A stretch of 64,000 nucleotides of DNA from Elizabethkingia sp. YR214 (GTDB lineage Bacteria > Bacteroidota > Bacteroidia > Flavobacteriales > Weeksellaceae): positions 558,001 through 622,000 of the forward strand of contig NZ_QBUH01000001.1 of assembly GCF_003058195.1 (NCBI RefSeq). Direction: 5' to 3'. Each line of letters starts with the position of its first letter. The first letter of the stretch is position 1. The notes under the pieces were generated by a model. The model saw only the letters and a program-made list of their open reading frames with translations. It did no database searches and was not told where the DNA came from. A program made the position numbers and the translations under genes. Shown here in pieces: positions 17,756-26,513 of this stretch.

Positions 17756-19273
17756 ATGGCAACAAAAGCGCTTTTCAATTCTGTGGTAAACTGGTTTATT
17801 GGGAGAAGAATAGACCAGATTGAGCGCTTCATTGCTCATCCCTACGAAACGCAAAAAGGGGTCCTCTTTTCTCAACTTTTTCTCGCAGAGGATACTGAAT
17901 ACGGACTAAAATATGGTTTCAAAAGTATTTCCAGCATTAGCGATTTTCAAAATAGAATCCCTATTGTTAGCTACGAAGATTTTGAACCTTATATAGAAAA
18001 GGCCCGTCAGGGCGAATCAGATATTATCTGGCCCGGACAAATTAAGCGTTTCGCTAAATCCTCGGGCACAACTAATGCCAAGAGTAAGTTTATTCCAATT
18101 ACAGAAGAAAGTCTTGAGGACTGCCATTATAAAGCAGGAAAAGACCTTATCGCACTCTATGTGAATAACCATCCTGAATCCGAACTCTTTCAGCATAAAA
18201 ACCTTCGCTTGGGGGGAAGTTCAGAAATGTATCAGGATTTCAATACCAAGTTTGGAGACCTGTCGGCAATACTTATTGAGAATCTTCCGTATTGGGTAGA
18301 AGTCATTAATACTCCGAGCAGAAAGGTCTCATTAATGGGAGAGTGGGAGAGTAAACTAAAAGCAATAACTGCTGAGGTTAAAAGCCAGGATGTTGGCAGC
18401 CTAACCGGAGTGCCAAGCTGGATGATGGTTTTACTTCTAAGATTACTGAAAGAAACCAATGCAGATAATATAGGACAACTCTGGCCAAATCTTGAAGTAT
18501 TTTTCCATGGTGGTATAAGCTTTATCCCTTACAAAGATCAATATAAGCAGTTGATGGGTAAGGATATCAATTACTACGAGATTTATAATGCATCAGAAGG
18601 ATTCTTTGGTATTCAGGACAGGTCTGGAGCGGACGATATGCTCTTGATGCTGGACTACGGAATTTTCTATGAATTTATCCCGATGGAACACTTCGGAGAA
18701 TCTCACCCTAAAACAATTACCCTTGAAGATGTAGAGATCGGAAAGAATTATGCAATGGTGTTGACTACAAATGGTGGGCTATGGCGTTACCTGATAGGCG
18801 ATACCGTAAAGTTTACTTCAACCAATCCTTACAGAATAAAGGTTTCCGGAAGAACCAAGCATTATATCAATACTTTTGGTGAGGAACTGATGATAGATAA
18901 TGTTGAAGTTGCACTAAAAAAAGCCTGTGATTATACCAATTCGGAAATTATAGATTATACAGGAGCACCAATATATATGAACGGAAACGAATCCGGTGCA
19001 CATGAATGGGTGATAGAATTCTCTAGAAAGCCATCTGAAATTGAAGCTTTTACTCGTATATTCGATGATACTCTAAAGAAAGTTAATTCAGATTATGAGG
19101 CAAAACGTTATAACAATATAACTCTTAAAGAGCCGGTAGTTCATATAGCCAAATCAAACCTGTTCTATGACTGGATGAATAGCAGAGGAAAGCTTGGTGG
19201 ACAAAATAAAGTGCCGAGACTAAGTAACAACCGGGAATATATAGACCCGCTTTTAGATATGAATAAATATTAA
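17756..19273 (+). CDS. GH3 auxin-responsive-promoter family protein
   Basis: A 505-residue member of the GH3 branch of the ANL adenylating superfamily. The segment IKRFAKSSGTTNAKSKFIP is the Ser/Thr-rich ATP-binding loop, and YNASEGFFGIQ plus GRTKHYINTFGEE are later family motifs. Plant GH3 enzymes join amino acids to jasmonate or auxin; bacterial members are common in Bacteroidota and their substrates are mostly unknown. The start at 17756 is chosen because it follows the -7 box and gives the usual N-terminus. It converges on clpC through a bidirectional terminator. Confidence 0.9.
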   Translation: MATKALFNSVVNWFIGRRIDQIERFIAHPYETQKGVLFSQLFLAEDTEYGLKYGFKSISSISDFQNRIPIVSYEDFEPYIEKARQGESDIIWPGQIKRFAKSSGTTNAKSKFIPITEESLEDCHYKAGKDLIALYVNNHPESELFQHKNLRLGGSSEMYQDFNTKFGDLSAILIENLPYWVEVINTPSRKVSLMGEWESKLKAITAEVKSQDVGSLTGVPSWMMVLLLRLLKETNADNIGQLWPNLEVFFHGGISFIPYKDQYKQLMGKDINYYEIYNASEGFFGIQDRSGADDMLLMLDYGIFYEFIPMEHFGESHPKTITLEDVEIGKNYAMVLTTNGGLWRYLIGDTVKFTSTNPYRIKVSGRTKHYINTFGEELMIDNVEVALKKACDYTNSEIIDYTGAPIYMNGNESGAHEWVIEFSRKPSEIEAFTRIFDDTLKKVNSDYEAKRYNNITLKEPVVHIAKSNLFYDWMNSRGKLGGQNKVPRLSNNREYIDPLLDMNKY

Positions 19274-19283
19274 AAAATAAAAA

Positions 19284-19307
19284 ATCCCTCAGAATTTTCT
19301 GAGGGAT
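19284..19307. terminator. Bidirectional terminator between the GH3-family gene and clpC
   Basis: ATCCCTCAGAA (19284-19294) is the exact complement of 19297-19307. There is an A-run before and a T-rich stretch after, so it can serve both converging genes. Confidence 0.85.
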
Positions 19308-19314
19308 CTTGTTT

Positions 19315-21852
19315 TTATGAAGTTTTAGGCTCTTTTTCCTTCTTTTTAGGAGACTTCTCTGCTTCCAGAGCATCTTTAGCCTCATTAATCTTAAGGGTGA
19401 TTTTATCGCCTTCTTTCAACTGTTTGTTTACAAGCATTTCTGCCAGCAGATCTTCAATGTATTTCTGAATTGCACGCTTCAACGGACGGGCACCAAAATC
19501 TTTATCCCAGCCTTTTTCAGCAATGAACTCGGTAGCTTCATCGGAAAGCTCAACATGGTAGTCAAGTTTTTCCAGTCTGCTATACAATTTACCTAACTCC
19601 AGGTTAATGATTTTCTTAATATCATCTTTTTCCAGAGAGTTGAAGATTACAATGTCATCTATTCTGTTCAGGAATTCAGGAGCAAATGCTTTTTTAAGAG
19701 CATTTTCAATTGTACTTCTTGCTCTGGTGTCTGATGTAGACTTTTTAGCTGAAGTTCCGAACCCTACACCATCACCGAAATCTTTAAGATCTCTGGTTCC
19801 GATATTTGAAGTCAGGATAATAATGGTATTACGGAAGTCTACTTTTCTACCCAAGCTATCAGTAACATGTCCTTCATCCAGAATCTGAAGAAGAATATTG
19901 AATACATCTGGGTGAGCCTTTTCGATCTCATCCAAAAGAACTACAGCATAAGGCTTTCTGCGTACAGCTTCTGTAAGTTGTCCACCTTCTTCATAGCCTA
20001 CATATCCCGGAGGCGCACCTACTAATCGGCTCACAGCAAATTTCTCCATGTATTCACTCATGTCTATTCTGATTAGTGCTTCGTCTGAATCAAAAAGTTC
20101 ACGAGCCATTACTTTGGCTAATTCTGTTTTACCAACACCAGTTGTACCAAGGAAAATAAATGTTCCGATAGGTCTGTTCGGATCTTTTAACCCTGCGCGG
20201 TTTCTCTGAATTGCTTTTACAACTTTGCGAACTGCATCTTCCTGACCGATAACTTTACCGTTAAGCATGGCATCCATCTGGGAAAGTTTATCCAGCTCGT
20301 TTTTGCCTACTTTAGTTACCGGAACACCACTCATCATAGATACTACTTCAGCAACATTCTCTTCGGTAACAACTTCTTTCTTCTCTTTTACCTCTTTATC
20401 CCAGTTTTCCTGAGCAAGGTTAAGTTCAATTTGTAGACGTTCTTCCTCATCTTTAAGCTTGCGGGCTTCAAGATAATCCTGTGCTTTTACAGCTTTCTGC
20501 TTTTGCTCTTTTACCTCTTCTATCGCTTTTTCGTACTCGATAATTTCGGTAGGAACTTTCATGTTTTTGATATAAACACGAGATCCGGCCTCGTCTAAAG
20601 CATCAATTGCTTTATCCGGAAGGAAACGGTCGGTGATATATCTTGCTGTTAAATTAACACAAGCTTTGATAGCATCATCAGTATAAGTTACATTGTGATA
20701 CTCCTCATATTTATCTTTGATCTGGTTAAGGATCTGAATACTTTCTTCAATAGTGGTAGGTTCTACCATTACTTTTTGGAAACGACGCTCTAAAGCACCA
20801 TCTTTCTCGATGTACTGACGATATTCGTCCAGAGTTGTAGCACCAATACATTGGATTTCGCCTCTTGCCAAAGCAGGCTTGAACATGTTTGAAGCATCCA
20901 GAGATCCTGTAGAACTTCCGGCACCAACAATAGTATGAAGCTCATCGATAAACAGAATTACATCTCTGTTTTTCTCCAGCTCAGACATAATAGCCTTCAT
21001 TCTTTCTTCAAACTGTCCTCTGTACTTAGTTCCTGCAACAAGACTTGCCAGATCCAGAGTGATTACTCTTTTATTGAATAATACACGGGATACTTTTTTC
21101 TGGTGTATTCTTAGTGCTAAACCTTCAGCAATAGCAGATTTACCTACTCCTGGTTCACCGATTAGAAGAGGATTGTTTTTCTTTCTTCTGGAAAGAATTT
21201 GAGATACTCTCTCAATCTCTTTTTCACGGCCGATTACAGGATCTAGTTTTCCGTCTCTTGCAAGTCCGGTAAGATCTCTACCGAAGTTATCAAGAACCGG
21301 AGTTTTACTCTTACCTGTTCCCAGATTTCCGGAAGGTTTTTTCATCTGACTGAATGCATCATCTTTGTCTTCATCATCATCGAATGCCTGATTTTTAGGC
21401 AAATCGCCGTTTTCCTTCAGCATAGATTTATAGTGCTTGGATACAGCTTGATAATCGATGTCGTAAGACTCCAGAATGCTGGTTGTCGGATCTTCGGTTT
21501 TATACAAAATACCCAGTAACAGGTGTACAGTATTCACTTCTGTAGATTTATATAATCTGCATTCAAGTGCTGCACGTTTAATAGCCTGATCTGCCATTTT
21601 AGTTAACGGAATCTTTTCCGTTACCATAGCATTCGGGTTGTTACTAGTTATGTTAAGGCTTTCAATCTTTCTTCTTATTTGTGTTAAGTCGGCGTTGAAA
21701 TCCTCAAGAATAGCGTAAGCGGAAGAGTTCTCAGACTTTATAATACCCAATAATAAATGTTCAGTATTGAGGAATTCACTCTGCAATCTCTTGGCCTCAT
21801 TACGGCTATTGTTGAACACTTGGTTCATCCCTTTTGAGAATTGATATTCCAT
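19315..21852 (-). CDS. clpC: ClpC-type AAA+ unfoldase of the Clp protease
   Basis: An 845-residue HSP100 chaperone that unfolds substrates and feeds them to ClpP. Order of domains: Clp-N double repeat (about 1-145), first AAA+ module with Walker A GEPGVGKS at 232-239, a short middle region with a UVR-like motif (around 440-475, QDYLEARKLKDEEERL), and second AAA+ module with Walker A GTTGVGKT at 569-576 and Walker B VVLLDEIEKAH. The UVR-like middle region separates it from ClpA, and the absence of the long ClpB coiled coil excludes ClpB. The C-terminus is Lys/Glu-rich. No ClpS or McsA/B partner is next to it. Confidence 0.94.
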   Translation of the reverse strand: MEYQFSKGMNQVFNNSRNEAKRLQSEFLNTEHLLLGIIKSENSSAYAILEDFNADLTQIRRKIESLNITSNNPNAMVTEKIPLTKMADQAIKRAALECRLYKSTEVNTVHLLLGILYKTEDPTTSILESYDIDYQAVSKHYKSMLKENGDLPKNQAFDDDEDKDDAFSQMKKPSGNLGTGKSKTPVLDNFGRDLTGLARDGKLDPVIGREKEIERVSQILSRRKKNNPLLIGEPGVGKSAIAEGLALRIHQKKVSRVLFNKRVITLDLASLVAGTKYRGQFEERMKAIMSELEKNRDVILFIDELHTIVGAGSSTGSLDASNMFKPALARGEIQCIGATTLDEYRQYIEKDGALERRFQKVMVEPTTIEESIQILNQIKDKYEEYHNVTYTDDAIKACVNLTARYITDRFLPDKAIDALDEAGSRVYIKNMKVPTEIIEYEKAIEEVKEQKQKAVKAQDYLEARKLKDEEERLQIELNLAQENWDKEVKEKKEVVTEENVAEVVSMMSGVPVTKVGKNELDKLSQMDAMLNGKVIGQEDAVRKVVKAIQRNRAGLKDPNRPIGTFIFLGTTGVGKTELAKVMARELFDSDEALIRIDMSEYMEKFAVSRLVGAPPGYVGYEEGGQLTEAVRRKPYAVVLLDEIEKAHPDVFNILLQILDEGHVTDSLGRKVDFRNTIIILTSNIGTRDLKDFGDGVGFGTSAKKSTSDTRARSTIENALKKAFAPEFLNRIDDIVIFNSLEKDDIKKIINLELGKLYSRLEKLDYHVELSDEATEFIAEKGWDKDFGARPLKRAIQKYIEDLLAEMLVNKQLKEGDKITLKINEAKDALEAEKSPKKKEKEPKTS

Positions 21853-21983
21853 GATTTTAAAATGTATACTAATTTAAAAGTTATTTCTGAAAAAGTTCTT
21901 GTTTTGTTATAGAAGTTTTTCAGCTTATTGAAATTTGCAAACATCTTACCAAAGAAAAAATATGCCGTTATGGCACAAAAAGA

Positions 21984-22015
21984 TTTGATTTTAAGCGAAT
22001 TGTTTATTAGGTTTG
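21984..22015 (+). promoter_or_regulatory. Two-box promoter of the YgjV-like gene
   Basis: TTTG (21984-21987), a 20-bp spacer, then TAGGTTTG (22008-22015): an exact match to both elements. The expected leader is about 15 bases. Confidence 0.75.
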
Positions 22016-22034
22016 CGCCAAAATTGTATTCGTT

Positions 22035-22262
22035 ATGAATGAAAGCTGGGTTGAAATTGTAGGTTATATAGCATCAGTACTAATAGTTCTGGGCTTTATA
22101 CCGAAAGACGTATTAAAAATCAGACTTATTAATCTGGCAGGTTGTATTTGCTTTGTAATTTATGGTATTTACAGAGGGATGCTTTGGCCGATTATTATAC
22201 CCAATGCAATTATCTGTTTCATTCAGGTTTACTATCTTCTTCAGAAAAAGGTAAAAAAGTAG
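22035..22262 (+). CDS. Small YgjV-like inner-membrane protein
   Basis: A 75-residue protein with three predicted membrane segments (about 7-22, 30-45 and 50-68) and a basic C-terminus. The spacing and the GF(I/L)PK...I(R/N)L...CxxFxxYG pattern resemble YgjV and SemiSWEET-like half-transporters, whose function is not established for this type. Small proteins like this are sometimes mislabelled in databases as uroporphyrinogen decarboxylase, for which there is no support here. It has its own promoter and is followed after 53 bases by sufE. Confidence 0.65.
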   Translation: MNESWVEIVGYIASVLIVLGFIPKDVLKIRLINLAGCICFVIYGIYRGMLWPIIIPNAIICFIQVYYLLQKKVKK

Positions 22263-22290
22263 ATTATATGATCATTTCTTCCAAAATCTT

Positions 22291-22298
22291 TACCTTTG
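22291..22298 (+). promoter_or_regulatory. -7 promoter box of sufE
   Basis: TACCTTTG matches TAnnTTTG exactly, 17 bases before the sufE ATG. No clear -33 element is seen. Confidence 0.5.
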
Positions 22299-22315
22299 CA
22301 TAAAGCATTTTAATA

Positions 22316-22735
22316 ATGACAATTCAAGAAAAACAGAAGGCTTTAGTAGATGATTTTGCTTTCCTGGAAGACTGGGAGCAGAAATATGAATATATCATTG
22401 ATTTGGGTAAAGAATTGAAAGGATTATCTGAGGACAAGAAGACCGACGAGAACCTTATTCGCGGGTGCCAGTCCAAAGTATGGATTGATGCTGAATTTAA
22501 GGATGGTAAATTATTCTTTCAGGCAGATTCCGACGGAATACTTCCTAAAGGTATTGTAGCAATGCTTACTCAGGTATACAGCGGCCACTCAACACAAGAA
22601 ATTCTAGACTCCGATTTTAAATTTATTGAAGAAATAGGCCTTCAGGAGTTTCTTTCACCATCCCGTGCAAACGGGCTGATGGCAATGACCAAGCAAATTA
22701 AATTTTACGCAGTAGCATTTCAGTTAAAAAGTTGA
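22316..22735 (+). CDS. sufE: SufE, sulfur acceptor for cysteine desulfurase
   Basis: A 139-residue cytoplasmic protein that accepts persulfide sulfur from the cysteine desulfurase SufS and passes it to the Fe-S scaffold. The acceptor cysteine is Cys51 in the conserved segment IRGCQSKVW, and the C-terminal half (LSPSRANGLMAM) matches the family ending. The rest of the suf operon is not in this window, although a SufT-like gene lies at 60857. The stop overlaps the TTG start of the next gene. Confidence 0.95.
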   Translation: MTIQEKQKALVDDFAFLEDWEQKYEYIIDLGKELKGLSEDKKTDENLIRGCQSKVWIDAEFKDGKLFFQADSDGILPKGIVAMLTQVYSGHSTQEILDSDFKFIEEIGLQEFLSPSRANGLMAMTKQIKFYAVAFQLKS

Positions 22736-23703
22736 AAACTATCTTGGCATACCGCTTCTCCGCATTTGGCGATGTAGCGATGACTGTACCTGTTTTTCGG
22801 GAATTTCTCGAACAAAATAAGGGTGTTCGTATTGTAATGGTTTCCAGAAAAGGCTTTTCGGGGCTTTTTGAAGGAATTGAAGGAATTGAATTTGTCGGAA
22901 TTAACATAGACGACTACAAAGGAATTCTTGGTATGCGAAGGCTTGCCAAAGAACTTCTGAAAAAATATAATCCCGATTTTATTGCGGATCTACATGATGT
23001 GATCAGATCCAAAATTCTTTACCTATTCTTTAAAAGGAGAGGTTTTAAGGTTTATAAGATTAATAAAGGAAAAGAAGATAAAGAAGAACTTACTGATGTA
23101 TGGAATCTGAATAAGCACCAGTTGAAAAAAACAACTGAACGATATGCAGATGTTTTACGCTCTATGGGGTATTCTGTAAAGCTTTCCCATACATTAAGAC
23201 CTTTAACTAAAGATAAATCCGGAATTGGTTTTGCACCATTTGCTCAGCATAGAGGGAAAATGATGCCTCTTGAGAAATCTTTTGAACTTGTAAGGGAGCT
23301 TGCGAAAAGCGAGCATATTTACTTTTTTGGTGGAGGAGCATCCGAAGTGGAGGTTTTATCCAAATGGGAGAAAGAAATACCTAATACAACTTCTTTAGCG
23401 GGTAAACTAAGCCTTTCAGACGAATTAAATATGATATCGAAACTTCGGGTGATGATATCTATGGATTCGGCCAATATGCATTTAGCTTCTTTGGTGGGGA
23501 CACGTGTGGTTTCTGTCTGGGGAGCAACGCATCCATATGCCGGATTTTTAGGCTACGGACAAAAAGAAGAAGATGTAGTAGGTGTGAAGGATCTAACCTG
23601 CAGGCCATGTTCTGTTTTTGGTGATAAAGAATGTTATCGTGGTGACTGGGCTTGTCTGGAAGAACTGAAAATACAACAAGTAATAGATAAGATAAAGAAA
23701 TAA
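22732..23703 (+). CDS. Glycosyltransferase family 9 (heptosyltransferase-like)
   Basis: A 323-residue GT-B enzyme. The N-terminus (RFSAFGDVAMTVPV) is the acceptor-side loop of ADP-heptose:LPS heptosyltransferases, and MISMDSANMHLASLVGTRVVS is the donor-binding motif with the conserved SxxxH arrangement. A role in lipopolysaccharide core or another glycan is inferred; donor specificity is not readable. The start is a TTG at 22732 overlapping the sufE stop by four bases; no ATG exists near enough to keep the N-terminal motif, so TTG is likely real. Confidence 0.85.
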   Translation: MKTILAYRFSAFGDVAMTVPVFREFLEQNKGVRIVMVSRKGFSGLFEGIEGIEFVGINIDDYKGILGMRRLAKELLKKYNPDFIADLHDVIRSKILYLFFKRRGFKVYKINKGKEDKEELTDVWNLNKHQLKKTTERYADVLRSMGYSVKLSHTLRPLTKDKSGIGFAPFAQHRGKMMPLEKSFELVRELAKSEHIYFFGGGASEVEVLSKWEKEIPNTTSLAGKLSLSDELNMISKLRVMISMDSANMHLASLVGTRVVSVWGATHPYAGFLGYGQKEEDVVGVKDLTCRPCSVFGDKECYRGDWACLEELKIQQVIDKIKK

Positions 23704-23705
23704 AA

Positions 23706-23731
23706 AAAACTCTCAGAAAACTGAGAGTTTT
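23706..23731. terminator. Bidirectional terminator between the glycosyltransferase gene and the tRNA-Val genes
   Basis: AAAACTCTCAG (23706-23716) pairs perfectly with CTGAGAGTTTT (23721-23731). A-runs and T-runs on both sides let it stop both the plus-strand gene and the minus-strand tRNA transcript. Confidence 0.85.
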
Positions 23732-23735
23732 TTTG

Positions 23736-23810
23736 TGGGTCCTGAGGGATTCGAACCCCCGACCCTCTGGGTGTAAACCAGATGCTCTGAACCAACTGAG
23801 CTAAGAACCC
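23736..23810 (-). tRNA. tRNA-Val (anticodon UAC), distal copy
   Basis: Read on the minus strand, the acceptor stem GGGTTCT pairs with AGGACCC (one G-U), the D stem is GCTC/GAGC, the anticodon stem TCTGG/CCAGA encloses loop TTTACAC (anticodon TAC), and the T arm has loop TTCGAAT. The discriminator base is A and no CCA is encoded. Every base is identical to the copy at 23840-23914. Confidence 0.97.
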
Positions 23811-23839
23811 GAATTTTTTAAAGGATTTCGAACCTTTTG

Positions 23840-23914
23840 TGGGTCCTGAGGGATTCGAACCCCCGACCCTCTGGGTGTAAACCAGATGCTCTGAACCAAC
23901 TGAGCTAAGAACCC
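23840..23914 (-). tRNA. tRNA-Val (anticodon UAC), promoter-proximal copy
   Basis: Same cloverleaf as the copy at 23736-23810, from which it is separated by 29 bases. Both are probably made from one transcript starting at the promoter in the 3' end of folC. The tandem copy is likely a simple gene-dosage duplication. Confidence 0.97.
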
Positions 23915-23947
23915 TCTTTTAGAGTTATTTTCTCTTTTTGAGTGGTG

Positions 23948-23978
23948 CAAATATACAACTTATTCGTGAATTGCCAAA
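23948..23978 (-). promoter_or_regulatory. Two-box promoter of the tRNA-Val pair, inside the end of folC
   Basis: On the minus strand: TTTG (23975-23978), a 19-bp spacer, TATATTTG (23948-23955). Both boxes are exact. The promoter straddles the last codons of folC, so tRNA transcription does not depend on readthrough from folC. Confidence 0.75.
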
Positions 23979-25204
23979 TTTTTTTCTAAAAAATCTCCAA
24001 CAACAAAGTTGCTTCCTCCAATAAAGATCATATCGTCTGAAATACAATTTTCTTTAGCAGCTAAATAACCTGACTGTACATTATTGAATATCTGATAGTT
24101 TAGATTTTCTTTTTTGATAAGGCTTTCATATTCCTGAGGATTTCGCCCTCTGTGAATAGATGGTTTTACAAAATAAAATTTTTCATTTTTTGGAAGCAAA
24201 GGAATTACATCGTCTATATTTTTATCGTTTACAAAGCCAAGAACAATATGTTTTGACTGAGAATAGGTTTTCAACTGGTTAAATACATATTCCAATCCCG
24301 CCTGATTGTGCCCGGTGTCACAAATAGTAAGAGGACTTTGAGAAAACTCAAACCAACGACCAATAAAATTGGTGTTTTTATGAACGTGCAAAAGACCTTT
24401 TTCTAAAGACTCTTCCGAAATAGAAATATTCTGATGACGTAGTTCTTCGACTAGTGCCAGAACAACTCTGATGTTATTTTTCTGATAAGTTCCTTTTAAA
24501 TCGGAGTTTAATTCAGGAGCCAAATCTGTAGCGTCTATAAACTTAGCATTAAGCTCATTTGCCTTTTGTTGGATGATATTCCTTACCGATGGATTTTCGT
24601 CGCCAGAAACAATAGGAATCCCTGTTTTTATAATTCCTGCCTTTTCTGTTGCGATCTCTTCTTTTGTATTGCCTAAAATATTGGTGTGATCCAGCGCAAC
24701 ATTGGTAATAGCTGTAAGTATAGGCGAGATAATATTAGTTGCATCTAATCTGCCTCCTAAACCTACTTCTATAATGGCAAAATCCACGTTCTGTTGCCGG
24801 AAGTACTCGAATGCCATAATGGTTGTAAACTCAAAGAATGAAGGCTTTATTTCCTCAGGAAGATTTTTCAGTTTTTGAATAAAATCATAAACAAACTCGT
24901 CGTTCGCATTCTTTCCATTTACTTTTATTCTTTCCGTGAAATGAATAAGGTGAGGAGAATTGTATAATCCGATTTTATAGCCTTCTTCCTGTAATACAGA
25001 TGCCAGCATATTGCTGGTAGACCCTTTGCCATTAGTACCACCGATATGAACCATCTTAAGTTCCTTTTGTGGATTCCCAAAATATTCACAAAGTCGGATA
25101 ATATTATCTAATCCGGGTTTATAAGCCTTTATACCATCAGTTTGATAATTAGGCATTTGTACAAAAAGCCATTCCAGGGCTTCTTGATATTCAGATTTTG
25201 TCAT
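23960..25204 (-). CDS. folC: Bifunctional dihydrofolate/folylpolyglutamate synthase FolC
   Basis: A 414-residue cytoplasmic Mur-ligase-like enzyme that adds glutamate to dihydropteroate and to folates. The ATP P-loop GGTNGKGSTSNML lies near residues 49-61, SPHLIHFTERI and EVGLGGRLDATN follow, and the C-terminal domain contains CDTGHNQAG. Length is typical. It lies 15 bases downstream of the tonB-like gene on the same strand, so it is probably the last gene of the exbB-exbD-tonB-folC unit. Confidence 0.95.
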   Translation of the reverse strand: MTKSEYQEALEWLFVQMPNYQTDGIKAYKPGLDNIIRLCEYFGNPQKELKMVHIGGTNGKGSTSNMLASVLQEEGYKIGLYNSPHLIHFTERIKVNGKNANDEFVYDFIQKLKNLPEEIKPSFFEFTTIMAFEYFRQQNVDFAIIEVGLGGRLDATNIISPILTAITNVALDHTNILGNTKEEIATEKAGIIKTGIPIVSGDENPSVRNIIQQKANELNAKFIDATDLAPELNSDLKGTYQKNNIRVVLALVEELRHQNISISEESLEKGLLHVHKNTNFIGRWFEFSQSPLTICDTGHNQAGLEYVFNQLKTYSQSKHIVLGFVNDKNIDDVIPLLPKNEKFYFVKPSIHRGRNPQEYESLIKKENLNYQIFNNVQSGYLAAKENCISDDMIFIGGSNFVVGDFLEKNLAIHE

Positions 25205-25219
25205 GATGATTTCATCGGT

Positions 25220-26095
25220 TTAGAAAGTGATGCGATATACTCCGGTAGAGGAGAAGTTAGCTTTTTCAGCTTTTACATATTGTTTTACCCACTGGATAGA
25301 AGTAGAGACGATACATGGATCCGAAATACCCCCTGAACGTCTTACAGATATTACATTTCCAGCTTTATCTACAGTATAAGCCAGTGTAATAGATCCTGAT
25401 GCTTTACAAGAATGTACGGGCTGAGCACCGCCACGTCCCATGGTACCAGGAATATAGCCGGTAAGTTTTCTGTCAACTCCGATTTTGCTGTCGCCATTAC
25501 CATCTCCGCCTAAAGGATCCCCTGCATTTCCGGCTTTTCCACCGTCACCCTGAGAACCATCTTTTGTTCCGCGTCCTTTTAGCAGATTTCCTATAGCTGC
25601 GGTTCCTTTTCCATCACCAGTTGCTCCTTGTTTTTTATTAGGACCATCGGCTTTAGTATTTCCGGTAGTCGTTTTCTTTGCGTCGCTTTTTTTAGTCTCT
25701 TTAACAGAAGACTTGGTAGCCGTTTTTTTCTCTGCTTTGTCTACTTTGGCAACGGGTATTTTTTCGTTTTTACCTGTAATAATTTTTTCTTTAGCCTCAA
25801 TAGGTGGCTCTGGCTTTGCTATTTCTTTTACTGGCTCCTCTTCTACAACAGGTTTGGTTTCGAGAGGTGCAAAGCTCCCTTCCTGTTCTTTAGGCTCTTC
25901 AGTTCCGTTACCATTGCGATTGTCACCGAAATTAACAAGCATTGTATTAATAACTTCAGCTTCTTTCGGGAAGTTTACTTTAACGGAATACAGTGCAATA
26001 AAAAGCAGGAGTGTAGTCCAAACTATAGTGGTTATTACAGCACTTTTTAGTTTGTCTTTTCTTTCTTCCTTTTTATTTACTGAGAAATAACTCAT
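25220..26095 (-). CDS. TonB-like energy transducer
   Basis: A 291-residue bitopic protein. A basic N-terminus is followed by one membrane helix (about 17-37), then a long periplasmic linker rich in Lys, Glu, Pro, Thr and Gly, and a C-terminal domain of about 70 residues resembling TonB-C (SGSITLAYTVDKAGNVISV). Two cysteines flank that domain (HSCKAS and DPCIVS) and may form a disulfide. TonB passes proton-motive energy from ExbBD to outer-membrane receptors. The gene is directly downstream of exbD and exbB. A TolA-like role is an alternative, because the linker resembles TolA and no classical TonB Pro-repeats are present. Confidence 0.8.
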   Translation of the reverse strand: MSYFSVNKKEERKDKLKSAVITTIVWTTLLLFIALYSVKVNFPKEAEVINTMLVNFGDNRNGNGTEEPKEQEGSFAPLETKPVVEEEPVKEIAKPEPPIEAKEKIITGKNEKIPVAKVDKAEKKTATKSSVKETKKSDAKKTTTGNTKADGPNKKQGATGDGKGTAAIGNLLKGRGTKDGSQGDGGKAGNAGDPLGGDGNGDSKIGVDRKLTGYIPGTMGRGGAQPVHSCKASGSITLAYTVDKAGNVISVRRSGGISDPCIVSTSIQWVKQYVKAEKANFSSTGVYRITF

Positions 26096-26104
26096 CTTTT
26101 GTGT

Positions 26105-26506
26105 TTATTCAGCCTCTGTAGTAGTGGCGATCGCAATGTTGTATTTGTGCTTTTCTGCAATTTCCATAACGAAAACTACATCTTTATGTAAGCAGTCTTT
26201 ATCGGCTCTTATTGTAAAAGATGGACTTGTTACATTCTGTAATCTGTTTACAATAAGGCTCTCCAGTTCGTTTCTCTGTACTTGTTTTTCATCTATAAAA
26301 TAAGATCCATCCGGTTTAATGCTTACAGACAAAGGATTAGGAATATCCATTGCCTCGCTTTCTCCTTTAGGAAGTTTCACATCTATTGCATTTTGATTGG
26401 CTGCAGAAGAGGTGATCATGAAAAATATAAGAAGCAGCAATATAACGTCTGTCATTGCTGCCAAACTGAATTCAGGATTTGCTTTATTTCTTCTTGAGAT
26501 TTTCAT
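26105..26506 (-). CDS. exbD: ExbD/TolR family biopolymer transporter
   Basis: A 133-residue bitopic inner-membrane protein. One N-terminal helix (about 18-37) contains the proton-path aspartate in the segment AAMTDVILLLLIFFM, followed by a periplasmic domain of about 90 residues. With ExbB it forms the proton-driven motor that energises TonB. It sits nine bases upstream of the tonB-like gene and seven bases downstream of exbB. TolR is the alternative name; the neighbouring transducer decides little. Confidence 0.92.
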   Translation of the reverse strand: MKISRRNKANPEFSLAAMTDVILLLLIFFMITSSAANQNAIDVKLPKGESEAMDIPNPLSVSIKPDGSYFIDEKQVQRNELESLIVNRLQNVTSPSFTIRADKDCLHKDVVFVMEIAEKHKYNIAIATTTEAE

Positions 26507-26513
26507 GATATTC

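Noticed and set aside
23736-23914. Tandem repeat as a mobile-element attachment site
   Set aside because: Both units are complete, identical tRNA-Val genes and no integrase or foreign DNA adjoins them, so ordinary gene duplication explains the repeat.
25628-26090. Two plus-strand open frames opposite the TonB-like gene
   Set aside because: Their Phe/Ser-rich composition comes from reading the Lys/Glu/Pro-rich linker of the TonB-like gene backwards.
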